From positions 119,541 through 183,540 of the forward strand of contig ML213512.1 of the NCBI GenBank assembly GCA_004369045.1: 64,000 nt of DNA. The letters run 5' to 3'. Of this stretch, positions 45,898-57,628 are shown in pieces. The stretch comes from Heliocybe sulcata (lineage: Eukaryota; Basidiomycota; Agaricomycetes; Gloeophyllales; Gloeophyllaceae). Made by a program: the position numbers and the translations under genes. The notes under the pieces are model-generated. The model was not told the origin of the DNA, made no database searches, and saw only the letters and a list, made by a program, of their open reading frames with translations. Positions within the stretch are counted from its first letter, which is position 1. Each line of letters starts with the position of its first letter.

Positions 45898-47744
45898 ATG
45901 TCCCACGTCAACGTTAAAGGTGCTGTTATCCTCGCCCGGAACGGCGACCGCTCGTTCTACTACCAGAACCCGGAGACTTATGCCCCCGGACTGACTGAGA
46001 GTACGCCCCTTGGCGAGGTAGGGCTCTCGCATCCTACGTCTCTCAGCGCATCTGGGATCTCAACCTTGAATGTCTCTATAGGCGCAGGCACACGAACTGG
46101 GCAAGTTCCTCCGCGCGACGTACCTGAGCTCGAACTCGCCGTCGCGAATCCAGGGCATGCGCTATGACCTGGCAGACACGAAGGAGATCCACATCAAGGC
46201 CAAGAACGGAGGAGAGGGCAAGCCCGTCTTTGACTCATGCATTGCGCTCCTGCAGGGCCTATTCCCGCCGAATCCGAATAACAGGATGACGCTCGCCAAT
46301 GGCCAGACCGTGATGGCGCCTCTGAACGGGTACCAGTACATCCCTGGTAGGCTGTGACACGTATCCTATGACGATGTGGTGCTGACAGCAGCATTGGATA
46401 GTTGAGACGGTCGAGCCCTCGAATGATCGCTCCCTGGAGAGCTGGACGAACTGCCCCGCTTTCGAGAAACACGTCCAGAACTACTACGGCTCTGACGAGT
46501 TCAAGAAGGAGGCGAAGAATGCCGAGCCGTTCTTCAATGCGGTCAAAGGCTTCGTGTATGGCCCGGAGGTCTCCTTCCAGAATGCGTACAACGTAGGATT
46601 TCTGCTTTAGTCCACACTGACTTGTATCTGAACTCGTGAACTGAACAGGTTTACGACTACATCGGCACGGAGCTCACCTATAACCAGTCGTACGCCTACC
46701 GCCTTCCCCCGACGTACATCGAGCAAGCGCAGCACTGGGCTAACATCCACGAGAACGGCGTCTTCTCCTCGAAGGACATCAACGGTATCGGTAACAGTAC
46801 GTTATATCTCCTCTCCTTGCTCAATGTTATTGGTATACTGACTAATCATGGCATGCAGTCGCGGGCCGCACGATTTTGAGCACCATCCTTGACGCCTTAG
46901 AGCGTGTCGTCTTCGATGACGATCCTCTCCAGCTCATGGTCCAGCAGATCTCCTACCAGCCCATCATCTCCCTCTTCCACATGACCGGCATCGCCGAAAA
47001 GTACCCCGAGCTGCAAGGCTTGCGTGAGCACTTTCTGGGTCCTCATATCGTCATTTTATGACTGACGCCTCAAACTGTAGCCAACTTCGCGTCTGCTCTA
47101 TCGATCGAGCTCCGCGGTGGCGACGAGGGCGACCCTCGGGACTTCCTGCGCTTCAAGTTCAAGAATGGTACCGACGACGAGGCGTTCCGGGTCCTGAACG
47201 TCTTCGGGCACAACGGTGATATCCCCCTCACGGAGTTCATCTACCGCACGGAGGTACGCCCGACCGCCCGTGTCGTTCTCTCCCTTATTTACTCAGACCT
47301 TATCCCATCCATAGAACTATGTCATCGACTCGAACAGGCAGTGGGACCGCGTCTGCAGCGGCAGCCCGAACGAAGTCGCGTCCACGTCCGGATGGGTGCC
47401 TGACATCACCAAGACGAACAGCGCCACACTGAATGTGCTCACTGCGGCGATGATTGCGGTGCTCATGGTCTTCGGCATGTTTTCGTTCGGCAAGTTCGTC
47501 GCCAGGAAGAGCAAGAGGCGGTCGTACGTCAGGCTGGAGGAATCGGAGGTGAGTTATGATCCGTTCTGGGGAGAGCGCCGCGCGTTGTTGTTGGGTGCGG
47601 AGGAAGCGTGATTCTTCGACGATGTTTGATTGAGCTTTTGTGGTGGTGGATGCTGATGGCAAGATGTCCTGTTTGTAGGTCCTGCCCACCACGGAAAAGG
47701 GTCAGACGCACGTCCGGGTCAATGAGCACGTTAGGTACCTGTGA
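45898..47744 (+). CDS. histidine-phosphatase-superfamily membrane protein, probably catalytically altered
   Basis: A 453-residue protein from eight exons: 45898-46017, 46082-46346, 46402-46592, 46649-46796, 46859-47023, 47081-47253, 47315-47548 and 47679-47744. The fold matches histidine acid phosphatases: an N-terminal AVILARNGDRSFYY where the family has RHGxR, a middle GPEVSFQNAYNVYDYI, YQPIISLFHMTG, an RGGDEGDPRDFLRFKFKNG strand and VFGHNGDIPLTEF where an HD pair is usual. The nucleophilic His is replaced by Asn and the HD proton donor by HN. A single hydrophobic span (LNVLTAAMIAVLMVFGMFSF, near residues 395-415) is followed by a basic cytoplasmic tail. No signal peptide is obvious. It may bind rather than hydrolyse phosphoesters. 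Confidence 0.82.
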
Positions 47745-48192
47745 TCGGCTGCATCTCCAGGCTGAGTGGGATTGGATCAAGGAGAGCATGGTATACTCAG
47801 GACGCTAGGGGATGGATCTCACGTATTTCAGTAATTATAACACACACGCACTTCTGCCACTGGATGTATTCAGGACGGCTTCAGATTCACGATCCTTTTA
47901 CCTTTCGACTGGCAGTCTGACACGGCAAAGTCAAGTCCTGTAGTATGTTGAAACGTGAGTGGCAAGTGGGAGACTGGGTATAACTATAAGTGTAGGTCAT
48001 AGATACATCGACGCGCAGTCAAAGCGTCCCTTCGTGATAACGTCTCACGATCGGTGGCATGGAGGAGTATGTCCACATATCACACTCGTGGCACTACGGG
48101 AAAAGCTTCCTCATACGAACCTGGCAAAAGGTCGGATTGCTCTCTATCCCGCCGCGCTTGTAAAGTCCAAGAACCAGGATCCGTCTCTGCTC
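47745..48192. other. convergent intergenic region
   Basis: It lies between the stops of two converging genes and should contain their 3' untranslated regions. Nothing else was recognised. Confidence 0.5.
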
Positions 48193-48898
48193 TCATATCA
48201 TCAATGCACCAAGCATAGCCCCCACTCCGCCCACGACCAGTCCCAATGACAACCCGCTCCCTGACACCACCTGAAGTCCCCGCGCAGCATTCGCGGATGT
48301 GGTGCCCGAGGGCATCCCAGAGCTCGAGCTCGGCGATGTCGCACTCGTCATACTAGCAGATGACGTCCTGGATGACGGTGACGACGAAGTGGAGGCGGAT
48401 GTTGAGGGGAACGTGAGCGAAACGCTCGAGCTCGCGAGGTTGCAGAATTGCTGGGATACGTTCTCCGCGACGGATATGTCAGTCGAGTTGCACTGCGTGC
48501 TTATACAGCTGTACATGGATTGTTCGAAACGCTGGACATTTGTGGCGTTGCAGTAGCAGTTGACTTCGATGACGCTGCTGCAGTTGGCCGAGGAGGATGC
48601 GACGGCGAAGCATTGTGATACTTTATGGACGTCAGATTACAGCACCGGGCCCCGTAAAGTGAGCGGACGCACCACACGACGATACTGTGCTTAGACTTGG
48701 GAAGGACGTGCTGGTCGAGGTTGCCGTGGTCGAGTTGGAACTGCTGGCAGTGCCAGATGATGTTCCACTAGAGGTGGCGAGCGAGCTAGTTGACGAGCCT
48801 GATCCTGAGGACGACGATGATGTCGTCGACGACTGCGCGTTAACAGCAGTAGCCAGGGAAAGAAGGAGAGAAAGCGGTAGAGCGAGTGCGCAGCGCAT
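48193..48898 (-). CDS. CFEM-domain cell-surface protein with predicted GPI anchor
   Basis: Two exons, 48898-48673 and 48620-48193, give 217 residues. Features run as follows: signal peptide MRCALALPLSLLLSLATAVNA; a Ser/Thr-rich, probably O-glycosylated stretch; a domain with eight cysteines spaced as in CFEM proteins (SSCVSQC, ANC, NCYCN, MYSC, STQC, QQFC); another Ser/Thr stretch; and a hydrophobic C-terminus LSLGLVVGGVGAMLGALMI preceded by small residues, typical of GPI addition. CFEM proteins sit in the fungal wall or membrane and act in haem/iron uptake, wall stability or host interaction. The Ser-rich part precedes the CFEM domain here, which is less usual. The intron splits the domain after its first cysteine. 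Confidence 0.82.
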
Positions 48899-49549
48899 TA
48901 TGATTTATGGTGAAGACGGCAGCGACAGTGACCGCGACGACGGCGAGAATAAGTCGAGACCGCTCAATCTTCCTGGCCCGGAGCGAGAATGAATGAGTGG
49001 AAGGGAAGAAGAGAATAAGGTTGCAGGTTAACGTATACGAAGCAATGTATTATTGTTGTAACCGCCGAGCGCCATTTCCTTTGCCGAGGACCATGCGTGG
49101 GAATATGGACTGCGTCACGCAGTCCTGCCGGACCTCCTCCTCCTTTAGCCAGCAAGGCTGCGCTTAGACGGCGGACCCCTGTATTACTCACAAATAAAAG
49201 ACCGAGAATTTAAGGTCTCCAAATATCCATGAGGATTTTGGCAGCAGCAGTAGCGAGCCTCCAAACATAGTTTCAACGAAAGAATTCACCGAGTCCATCA
49301 CTGGCGGTGTATTTAAAGGACCACACCTGGCTCTCATGCCGGCAGCCAGTGACCGCAGTCATGCCACACTCACTCAGTAAGGTCATCTAGACACAGGCCA
49401 TAGTCGACCGAAATACGTGCGCCGACTTGTCCAAGAATTAGTCGCCTCAATATTGATACAGCTATCTACACTACATATCTATCATGTCTATCTCAGCCGA
49501 ATAAGGCTTCGCCCTCAAGGCCTTACGGCACTCACCTATATTACCGTTA
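48899..49549. other. intergenic sequence
   Basis: Upstream region of the CFEM gene and downstream region of the GGPP synthase gene. No coding or repeat feature was recognised. Confidence 0.5.
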
Positions 49550-50967
49550 CTACCCGATTAAGTCCTCCTCACCCTCTACATGCAGCGCTCTCAAAATCGC
49601 CTCCAAGCCTTCATTGCCCCCGAGCCTCCCGATCTCCTCATACGCCTGCTTCTCGAGGCTGCCCATGACCTGCCGCGTGTACTCGAATGACTTGGTGCGG
49701 TCACGGAGGTAGGTGATGGCGTGTGTCTTGAGTGTGGGTGTGGACGGGCGTTTTTGGAGGACATCTGGTAAGAGTCAGGAATGAGCTGCGAAGACGGGAA
49801 TGGCGATATTGTGGATAAGATAAGAAGCTCACTGAGGATTTGTCTATTAGAGGTATCGGAGCGGACGGCGTGGACTATCGGGAAGGAGAATTTGCCCTCG
49901 GTCAGGTCTTCAGCAAACCCTTTGTTCGTGGTATACTGCAGTCGCACGTCAGTGGCGGTCCCATATACAACTACGAGGAGATAAAATTGTACCTGAGAGC
50001 TGTTTAAGTTCATGTAGTCGTCGCGGATCTGGTAGTACACGCCGATCAGGTTGACGAGGGGGACGTAGTCACTGTATTGCAATCATTCTAAGCTCTACTA
50101 GAATATTAAGATCAAGACCAGTGACACTTACATATCCATACTATTCGTAGCACAGGCCATCATCAATTTAATGCCTACACGCAGGAGCCCTCCCGTCTCT
50201 GCAACCGCATCCATCAGCCAAGACTTCCCACCTCAACGAAAGATTAGCGAGGGACTCAACTGTTATTCACCATATCAATATACTCCTCCTCTGTCGGACA
50301 CTGCAGCGAGTCGCGCCATAAGAGTTCTAGTCCTTGTCCGCGGTGGAGGTTAAGCAGCTCGGCGGTCACGATGCGGTCCAATTCCTTCTTCGAAGTGGAG
50401 AATGAGTGGGAGAGAGAGGGGTGGTCACGCAAGGAGAAAAGCTCTTGGTAGGCGAGAAAGTAGACGTAGTTCGCTGTATTGATGGTTTGGGGGATACCGT
50501 AGATCTTGTGAGCCACTAAGGATAATTCGTCAGATAACCGTTGTATCCGAGAAGGTTTGGCAAACCTGGGCTTCCCCGGCGGAGTTGAGAGTCATCCTCT
50601 ATATCGTCTACCCTGTATATCGTGTTGGCATCTCGGGGAGGGTACGGCAGCTGGAGGACGGGGCACGCACATCAAGCTCGCACTGTGCAGCATACTGACG
50701 ACCTTCGTGATGACCTTCAGTTTATCCTCCGGGACATGCAGCCAGGCGTTGAACGCCTCGATCATCTTCCCCCGCATCTCCTTCCCCGGATTGGACGTGG
50801 TGTATACATACGGCTCAAGGAGCGCCTGCTAGTAACCATGCTTAGATATCTCTCATCTCATCTGTGAATGCGGATAGAAAGTTACTTGCATTCTCGTTGC
50901 CCTCAGACCACTGATACGAGTCGGTAAGCTTGGGTAGAATGTTGTCGTACTTCGCCGCAGCAGTCAT
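49550..50967 (-). CDS. geranylgeranyl diphosphate synthase
   Basis: A multi-exon gene from the ATG at 50967 ([16 protein letters not shown]) to the stop at 49550. It is a trans-prenyltransferase that condenses isopentenyl diphosphate with farnesyl diphosphate to make C20 GGPP for protein prenylation, carotenoids and diterpenes. Seen: [19 protein letters not shown], the first Asp-rich motif in [12 protein letters not shown], an [14 protein letters not shown] stretch, [31 protein letters not shown], the second Asp-rich motif QIRDDYMNL, and [18 protein letters not shown]. The C-terminus ends [11 protein letters not shown]. Introns are many and short. No terpene cyclase is nearby, so a housekeeping role is likely. 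It shares a 300-bp divergent promoter with the Ctk3-like gene. Confidence 0.92.
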
Positions 50968-51267
50968 CGCGAGAGGAGTGGGGATTCTAGGGGAAGTCTT
51001 CGCCACGTTTTATATATCATTGCATAGCAGAGGCTTGTCGTGTTCCTACTCGGATCTGAGGACCAGACGCCGCAGAGAGGAAGCAGAAATAGGCAACCGC
51101 GATAGGTCGAGGTCGGATTCGGACGCATTGTGGCGCAAAGGGATTCATGAGAACTTGCACTGCAGCCACAACTTGACTCAAGCTCCTTGTGCGGCCTGAT
51201 CGAGTTTCTGGGTATATCCTCAACCCAAAGCGCATTGTATAGTGCCTTTCAAGAGAAGACAAGGGCA
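50968..51267. promoter_or_regulatory. divergent promoter of GGPP synthase and the Ctk3-like gene
   Basis: 300 bp between two start codons that face apart. Near the left end a minus-strand CGTTTTATATATCATTG-like AT-rich stretch (about 51005-51020, read on the plus strand) is present, but it is too close to the GGPP synthase start for a certain TATA call. Confidence 0.45.
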
Positions 51268-52244
51268 ATGGACCCTTTTGAAGTGCGTATGCAATTCCTG
51301 ACGCTGTTGCGTCGCCTCAATGCGTCAGTTCAACTCTCCTCTCCAGCGTACGAGATTCTCAATAACTAACGCCCCAGCTCCCAACCTTCAATCCAGAAAG
51401 TAGTCGGGTATGCTCTTAAATACTACTCCCGTTGCGGCGAGGATTTGTGGGACTGCGTGATCGAGGAGTGTCAGAAGGTGCGTCTCAGGTAGCTCTTCCT
51501 CCAGAGTTCGGACGCCGACGCCAAGCGTTCAGGGTGATATCAACCACCGAATAAACATCCTCTACTTCCTCGACTCGTTATGCGAGACATGTCTTCTCGC
51601 AAAGTCTCAGGCAGGCTCGCTGGGCCCGGAGAACCCGAATAGCAGTCTGTACATGGACTATGTCGCCAGGGACCTCGCAAAAATTGTGGAGTATGTGGTA
51701 CCCGAGGGGAGGCAAGGTCTTCCAAATCTCATGAGCACGAAGCTGGTGCGCTTGAATTCTTAAACTCTCTTGACCTATTGCCCTGACATGCTTCCAGATC
51801 TTAGAGCGGTGGCGCAGCAAGCGCGTCATCGACCCTCAAAAAGTCGAGGAAGTCACGTCCGTCCTCAACGCCCGCCGAACCGCGCAAGAAACCACCGGCT
51901 CCTCTCCCTCCCTGGAATTCTCAAAGAACGACGTCTTCCGGCGCATCGAAGAAGACAGGGAACGGCACAAGCGCTTAAGAGAGCGGCGCTGGGTCCAGCC
52001 TATCTCACACAACCCTCATCCTCATCTGCAGCCACAGCTGGCGAGCTTCCTACCGCTGACAGATGACGGGGACGGGGAAGGTGAGTTGACGATTGATATC
52101 GAGTTTGATAATGAGTGGGAGACGACGAGTGATTGGAATGAGGATGATGACGAGGCGGCTGCGGAGGAGAATGATCTATGCTTTCCGACGTGCTTTCCGA
52201 CTGAGTATCAGCATGAAGGGGAGACGTCCATGGATCTGTCGTAA
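51268..52244 (+). CDS. CTD kinase subunit gamma (Ctk3-like)
   Basis: A 271-residue protein from four exons: 51268-51323, 51378-51477, 51533-51745 and 51798-52244 (sum 816 nt). Ctk3 is the CID-like regulatory subunit of the CTDK-I kinase, which phosphorylates Ser2 of the RNA polymerase II C-terminal domain. The N-terminal half is helical and matches the family: MDPFEVRMQFLTLLRRL, YALKYYSRCGEDLWDCVIEE, INILYFLDSLCE and DYVARDLAKIVEYVVPEG. A helix with RWRSKRVIDPQKVEEV and an Arg-rich RRIEEDRERHKRLRERRW segment follow. The C-terminal 60 residues are acidic (many Asp/Glu with Trp), which is common in basidiomycete members. Confidence 0.85.
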
Positions 52245-52657
52245 CGTTAAACTTGCGCGGGACGTTCCTCCAATTGTAAATCAATTTGCTGTTCTAGTTC
52301 TTGGTGTTAGCTGCGTTGACGCTGAGCCTCTGAAGGTCAACCATAGGGCGGTGTTCACTCTGAAATTGTACATCTACTAGGGCTAGACTGAGACAGACCT
52401 TAGGCTCGCAGAGCCTTGCACGATCATGGAGATGATCTTTCTACTGGTGCATTCATTCCCTTCAGTTTGGACGGTCATCCGGACTGCTTGCGATCCTACC
52501 ATTTCCCTGATCTTTGCACTTATTCCAGCGGCGGCCTCACGTACTTCGAGAATGAAGGGTAATTTCCTGTTTGTGGCTCTATTTGTGGCCGGTTTGTGGC
52601 GCACTCGAGTGAGGTTGACATTCACCGCCACAATCTCTTTCTTCTTCTGAGCCCACC
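52245..52657. other. intergenic sequence upstream of an F-box gene
   Basis: It holds the 3' flank of the Ctk3-like gene and the promoter of the F-box gene. A CT-rich stretch (TCTCTTTCTTCTTC, near 52637) just precedes the ATG at 52658, as often seen at fungal transcription starts. Confidence 0.45.
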
Positions 52658-53679
52658 ATGCGCGAGCTCCCGAACGAACTTCTGCAATGCATCTTCTCAC
52701 TATCATGCTACGACGGCGGACAGACCGCTTGTGCTTTGCGCTGTGTCTGCCGACGATTTCGAGATGGAATGGAGAAGTACCGGTTCCAGTCTGTCGCACT
52801 CGAATGGCGCAACCAAATCCCCGTATTCTTGGATGTGGTGAAGAAATCTTCAAGGACGTCTCGGGAAGGCATCCGGCATCTTTTTCTTTTGGTGGATGTG
52901 GATTGGCGGGAGAATGAACCAGACCTCAGTGAGTGCAATTGCGCTTCTCTCCCTTATTCCTCAATATCAGAATGCTCCGTCTCCCAGTTGCAAACTTGAT
53001 CAGTCTCGTAGCCCCTCGCCTCCAGACCATATGCTGCATTATCAATGAGGGCCGCGTCTCGTGCGTAATCCCGACTGTCCGGCGTACAGCCTTCCCCCAC
53101 TTGACACACCTTACCCTGTGGCATCGCGAGCTCAGCACAGGCCGCATCGCCGACCCGTTCGGTGGGTCTCTTTTGACGGCTGCAGAGGGACCGAAGCCCC
53201 CGAACGACCTCTACCCTTCTTTGACCAATCTGCACATCACCTTCTCTGGCGCGACCTCCCTCTGGAACGGCCATTCCTCCGTACTCGCTCTCGTCCGGCG
53301 TGCTCCACCGGACTTGAACATTCACGTCCGCTTGTCAGGGATTACTCTGCACGCATCCAGCGCGGACGATTTTGCCGTCATCCTCCGCATCACGGCGCCG
53401 ACTCGCAATTCTACTGGCACTCATAAGGTCGAGATGCCGCGGTCGATTGCTCGGTACACGCTCGTCTTGCACAAGCCTGCGCCGATCGGGAGGCGGTATG
53501 AGGGATACAACGGTGCCTTTGATGACGCGATTCTGAAGAGCGTCAGTCGGACGCCCGTGAAAGCTGTTGATGGACCGGATGTCGAGGTGCTGCTTCCGAC
53601 GGAGCCTCCGAAAGTTGCGTCGCAGTGGAAGGGAGAGTGGCTGGAGATGCTGGGATCTGGCTTAGTTGCACCCTCGTAA
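52658..53679 (+). CDS. F-box protein (paralogue of the gene at 61.1-62.1 kb)
   Basis: Two exons, 52658-52928 and 52988-53679, give 320 residues. The start MRELPNELLQCIFSLSCYDG and the following CALRCVCRRFRDGMEKYRF form an F-box-like helix set, which recruits Skp1 in an SCF ubiquitin ligase. The rest has leucine-rich strands (LTHLTLWHREL, LYPSLTNLHITFSG, LVRRAPPDLNIHVRLSGI) resembling the repeats that select substrates. It ends with KVASQWKGEWLEMLG. The paralogue shares CALRxVCxRxR, the TLWHRxL strand and SQWKGEWL, with an intron at the same place. The 59-nt intron (GTGAGT...CCCAG) was chosen over a 38-nt alternative because it has better splice sites and length. Confidence 0.75.
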
Positions 53680-54784
53680 CGCTAAAGCTAGTTATCTCCA
53701 CACTTGCTGCAGCAAAAATAGGGTCATTGCTTGGCTGCCATCAGTGCAACACCGTTCCTATTTACCGCCATCTGGACCTGGTCGTTCCTCGTCATGTTCG
53801 CTCCCCAAACATCTATGCCACGAAGTTCTTGAGTTCATCGCTCGCCTTCCAGCTACCTGCATAAGAATTCCATCTGGGATAGTACCAGGACACCTCTTTG
53901 GATTGACAACTTGACAGCAAAGCTTCGCAAGTGAAATTTTGACCTGCGCTTACCGTCATACAGTTAGTAGCTGTTGATGCTCGCTGTCCGAGACGGTGAC
54001 CTCGGTTGGTGCAGCTGATCCCTGATTCAGAACAATAGGTGGAGAAGCTGTACCTTGCAGTTCCCACATATGCGGCGAACTGGGGAGATTGATAAGCGCC
54101 TAGTAGGCTAATATGCAGGCCTTCCCTTTCGGGACTCCAGTTGGTTGCTGCAGTCCGAGCTTCTCGTCGCTCCCGACATTAATGGAGGTGCGGTCCATTG
54201 TTCGATACCTTTGCGAAGAGTCACGTACTGACCAAGTACTTATTGAACATAAGTGAGCTTGGACTGCACGATTGCAACGTCGGACAGTGATGCGCATCGG
54301 TATCCCGGGATAAAGGCGTTGTGGAGATGCAGGCTTCTTGATCTCACGTCTCCCTTACCTCATACGCATCTTCCATCGTAATGTATCAGGGCAAGGCTAT
54401 CCTAGGCTAAGGATGCTACGTCCTTTGTTCACCGTTAGCGGTCCATAAAGGAGCTTGAATATGCTTCTATCGCCTCATCTTGGTTGGCTTCGCATTATGG
54501 GGCCCTCTCAATCGTCATTGGTCCTGGAAAGGACAAGATGCTATGTTGACGGGCGTCTATCTTGTAAGTGGTACTCCCATGGCCATGATCAAAGTGATCA
54601 GCACCCATTGTAGAAACCCCGCACAGCGATTTGTAAAGGAAACAAAGCAGCCCAATATGACGATGGGAAGCAACGCGGCGCATAGGTCAGGGTCCGCAGC
54701 ATACACGAGGCGCCTGCCAGACCCATATAAAGGGCTTAAGCTCGTCGCACGCCGCTCATCCTTTTCTTCTTCCCCTCAAGGCAG
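53680..54784. other. intergenic region ending in the dynamin gene promoter
   Basis: No gene is recognised in 1.1 kb. An 84-residue minus-strand frame at 53813-54067 lacks motifs. A TATAAA element at 54726-54731 belongs to the next gene. Confidence 0.4.
54726..54731 (+). promoter_or_regulatory. TATA box of the dynamin-like gene
   Basis: CCATATAAAGGG lies about 55-60 bp before the ATG at 54785, a good core-promoter spacing followed by a CT-rich leader. Confidence 0.6.
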
Positions 54785-57628
54785 ATGTTACAAATACCCA
54801 ACTCCGACGACACGACGCCTGAAGTGCGTTCCCCCGTCTCTGAGAGTCGAGGGACCCCTACCTCAGGCGGCGTAGGACTGTCTGATGCCACGCTGTCGGG
54901 GACTCGGCGACGCCTCCTTGACCTGATTAACCGTCTGCATACCACGGGGTAAGCTACGACGTATGCAGATGATCATTAGGTGATTTACTTTGGACATAGT
55001 GTGCAGAAAGATATCGACCTCCCGGTTATTGCGGTCGTTGGGTCTCAGAGTGTCGGTAAATCGTCCCTGATCGAATCAATTTCTGGTATCACCCTGCCCC
55101 GCTCCAGTGGCACGTGTACGAGGTAAGATCGTCTCTTACTGCTGTTTCTTAACCATGATCCTGAAAGATCCATATCAGGTGTCCTACAGAGTGCAAACTG
55201 ACTGAGTCCAAGGAGCCATGGCAGTGCAAGGTATCTCTGCGGTTCGAGACAGACGAGTACGGACAAACCCTCGGACAAGCACGAAACGTCCCGTTCGGCG
55301 ACACCATCCGTGATAAAGTCGACCTAGAGGAAAGAATCAGACGAGCCCAGCGAGCGGTATTGAATCCCGGCATCACTTCTCGCAACTTCCTCGATGACGA
55401 TGACTCCGCTGAGAGTTCGGCTGGCCAGCTCGCTTTCACCACGAACTCGATATGTCTACATATCAGCGGCCCTAACGTGGACGACTTGTCTTTCGTCGAT
55501 CTTCCGGGTAAGAGTAACTCACTGACTTATCGTACGTGATGACTGACGCAATCCTAGGACTCATCGCTACTGTCGGTCAAGGTGGAGATCCCCGGGATAT
55601 CCAGCTCGTGGAAGAGCTTGTTAACAAGTATATCAAAAAGCCGAGCTGCATTATTTTGTTAACAGTTACTTGCGAAGGTAGGAACCTCATACCCGTATCT
55701 GTGTCTGATCGCTGATATGTGTTCTCATGCAGTCGACTTCGAGACGCAGGGGGCATATCGCCTGGCCATGGAAGCAGACCGAGAGCGGAAACGAATCATC
55801 GGTACGTTACAACAAATACTTCCTCTGTAGGTTCTCATGCTCGTGATAGGTGTCTTGACCAAGCCCGACCGTATCCCGGCTGACGAAGAAAACAACTGGC
55901 TTCGCTACATACGGAACGAGAGGGAGCCTCTCGACAACGGTTGGTTCTGCGTGAAGCTGCCCAACTCCAAGGCACTCTCCTCTGGAATCTCTTGGGAGCA
56001 AGCGCGTTCCGATGAAGACCAATTCTTCAGCTACACTCCACCGTGGTCTGCATTGGACGCGGTGGAGCAGAAGCATCTGCGCACGAGGAATCTCATCGAG
56101 CGGCTGAGTCAGCTTCTGTCTGAATTCATACAGAAACGGTGCGTCCCGCGGCGAAGGCCCTTCAACTTCATACTAAAGGTCCTACCTAGGCTGCCTGAGA
56201 TCCAGGACGAGCTGCAGAACTTGCTTCGAAAGACGGAGGACGCTCTGCGGGGGCTGCCGCCACCGCCATCTGCGGACCCTGTTGGTGAAGTCCTGAATAT
56301 GGTCGGCGATTTCATGCGTCAGCTCTCTCTGGAGATCAAGGGCACTCCCGATGAGCACGGTCTGCTCCAGCAGATCCGACCTGAGCATGACATGTTCAAG
56401 AAGGCGATCCGTGGAACCGCGCCTGTGTTTCGAGCTTATGAAAAGAAGAAATCGAGCAGCGCGCCACGAGCTATAGCGCCTGACTTCATGGTTAATGAAG
56501 ATGGGTATGTTGTCGAGGAGGATGAGAGCCGCGCTATGTATATCGACGAAGTCATGGATCGTGCTCAAAAGTAAGCTCGCCTTGTTTCATAACGGAGATG
56601 GATACGCGTTGAGTATCCAAATACAGGGCCGTTTCAAGAGAGCTGCCTGACAAGTATCCTTTCGAAGTCACGTTGCTGTTCATCAAAGAATTCACACAGA
56701 CCTGGCGTGACCCCGCCATGGCTCTGTTCGTGAAAGTGTATGACAGGTTTGTCGCGCACACGAGGGAGATAGTTCAGAAGAAATTTCCGGCTGTACGCTA
56801 TGCCCAGGGTGGCTTGCAGCAGCGCATTCTGTGCGAGATCTTTTATCTTCTACGAGACAATGCTTGATGTTTTCCCCAACTCAGTGTCATTGTCGCCGAT
56901 ATTGTCAAGCAACTCGGTGACCGTACCAAGGATCGCATTGCGTGGCTTCTTGAGCTAGAGGAAGACCCGTTCACCCTCAACGCTCATTACTACCAAGACT
57001 ACAAGGATAAGTTCTTGGCACACTACAAGAAGAGCAGGCATGATAATGGCGGAGGAAAATCCTTCCTTTCCAACCTAGATATCATGGAGAGTCGTCGTGA
57101 GATGACTGAACCTTTACCTTCTATGCAAGATGAATCCGATGGACTAGACTGGGGCATGCGCGAGTCACTATCAGAGACAAGCTCAGACAACGTGACGGAA
57201 GTCCTGGCCCTCCTCACCAAGTTAGGGTGTCCCGGATTGAAAGCGGGGGACCTCGCAAGGTTGCTACCGTCGGACTCATACGCGCCAGCCATCGAGATCA
57301 TGGCTGAAACTCGAGCATATTTCCAAGGTACGCCAAGACCGTCTCCCGTCGCAAGCTCCGTTTTGACTGATCCATCCACTCGGATGCAGTGGCATACAAG
57401 AGAGTCACCGACAACATACCTCTCGCCATCGACCGCGAGCTGATACGAGGCTTGGAGAAGGAGCTGCAGCAGGCATTATACAAGGGCTTAGGCATCAGCG
57501 GTTCCGACAGCGCCAGGATCTGCAGGGAGCTCACGCAGGAGCCTGCCAGCATTTCCTCCAGGCGCGAGGAGCTAGTCAAGAAGAAAGAGAGGTTGGAGAG
57601 TGCGAAGGCTGAGCTGCTCGGGGTCTGA
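54785..57628 (+). CDS. dynamin-family GTPase
   Basis: A multi-exon gene (about nine exons) coding roughly 740 residues, starting MLQIPNSDDTTPEVRSP. Dynamins are large GTPases that assemble on membranes for fission or organelle remodelling. GTPase motifs are intact: G1 GSQSVGKSSLIES, the switch threonine in SGTCTR, G3 FVDLPG and G4 LTKPDR. A long helical stalk follows (ERLSQLLSEFIQKRC, GEVLNMVGDFMRQLSLEIKG, LFIKEFTQTWRDPAM). The C-terminal GTPase effector domain reads VAYKRVTDNIPLAIDRELI, ending KKKERLESAKAELLGV. There is no PH or Pro-rich domain, so it resembles the Mx/Vps1-like group common in multiple copies in mushrooms. The specific membrane target is unknown. Confidence 0.9.

Noticed and set aside
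49550-50967. A diterpene cluster around GGPP synthase
   Set aside because: No cyclase, P450 or cluster regulator is nearby; the neighbours are housekeeping genes.
52929-52970. 38-nt intron in the F-box gene
   Set aside because: A 59-nt GTGAGT...CCCAG intron fits normal length, better splice sites and the paralogue.
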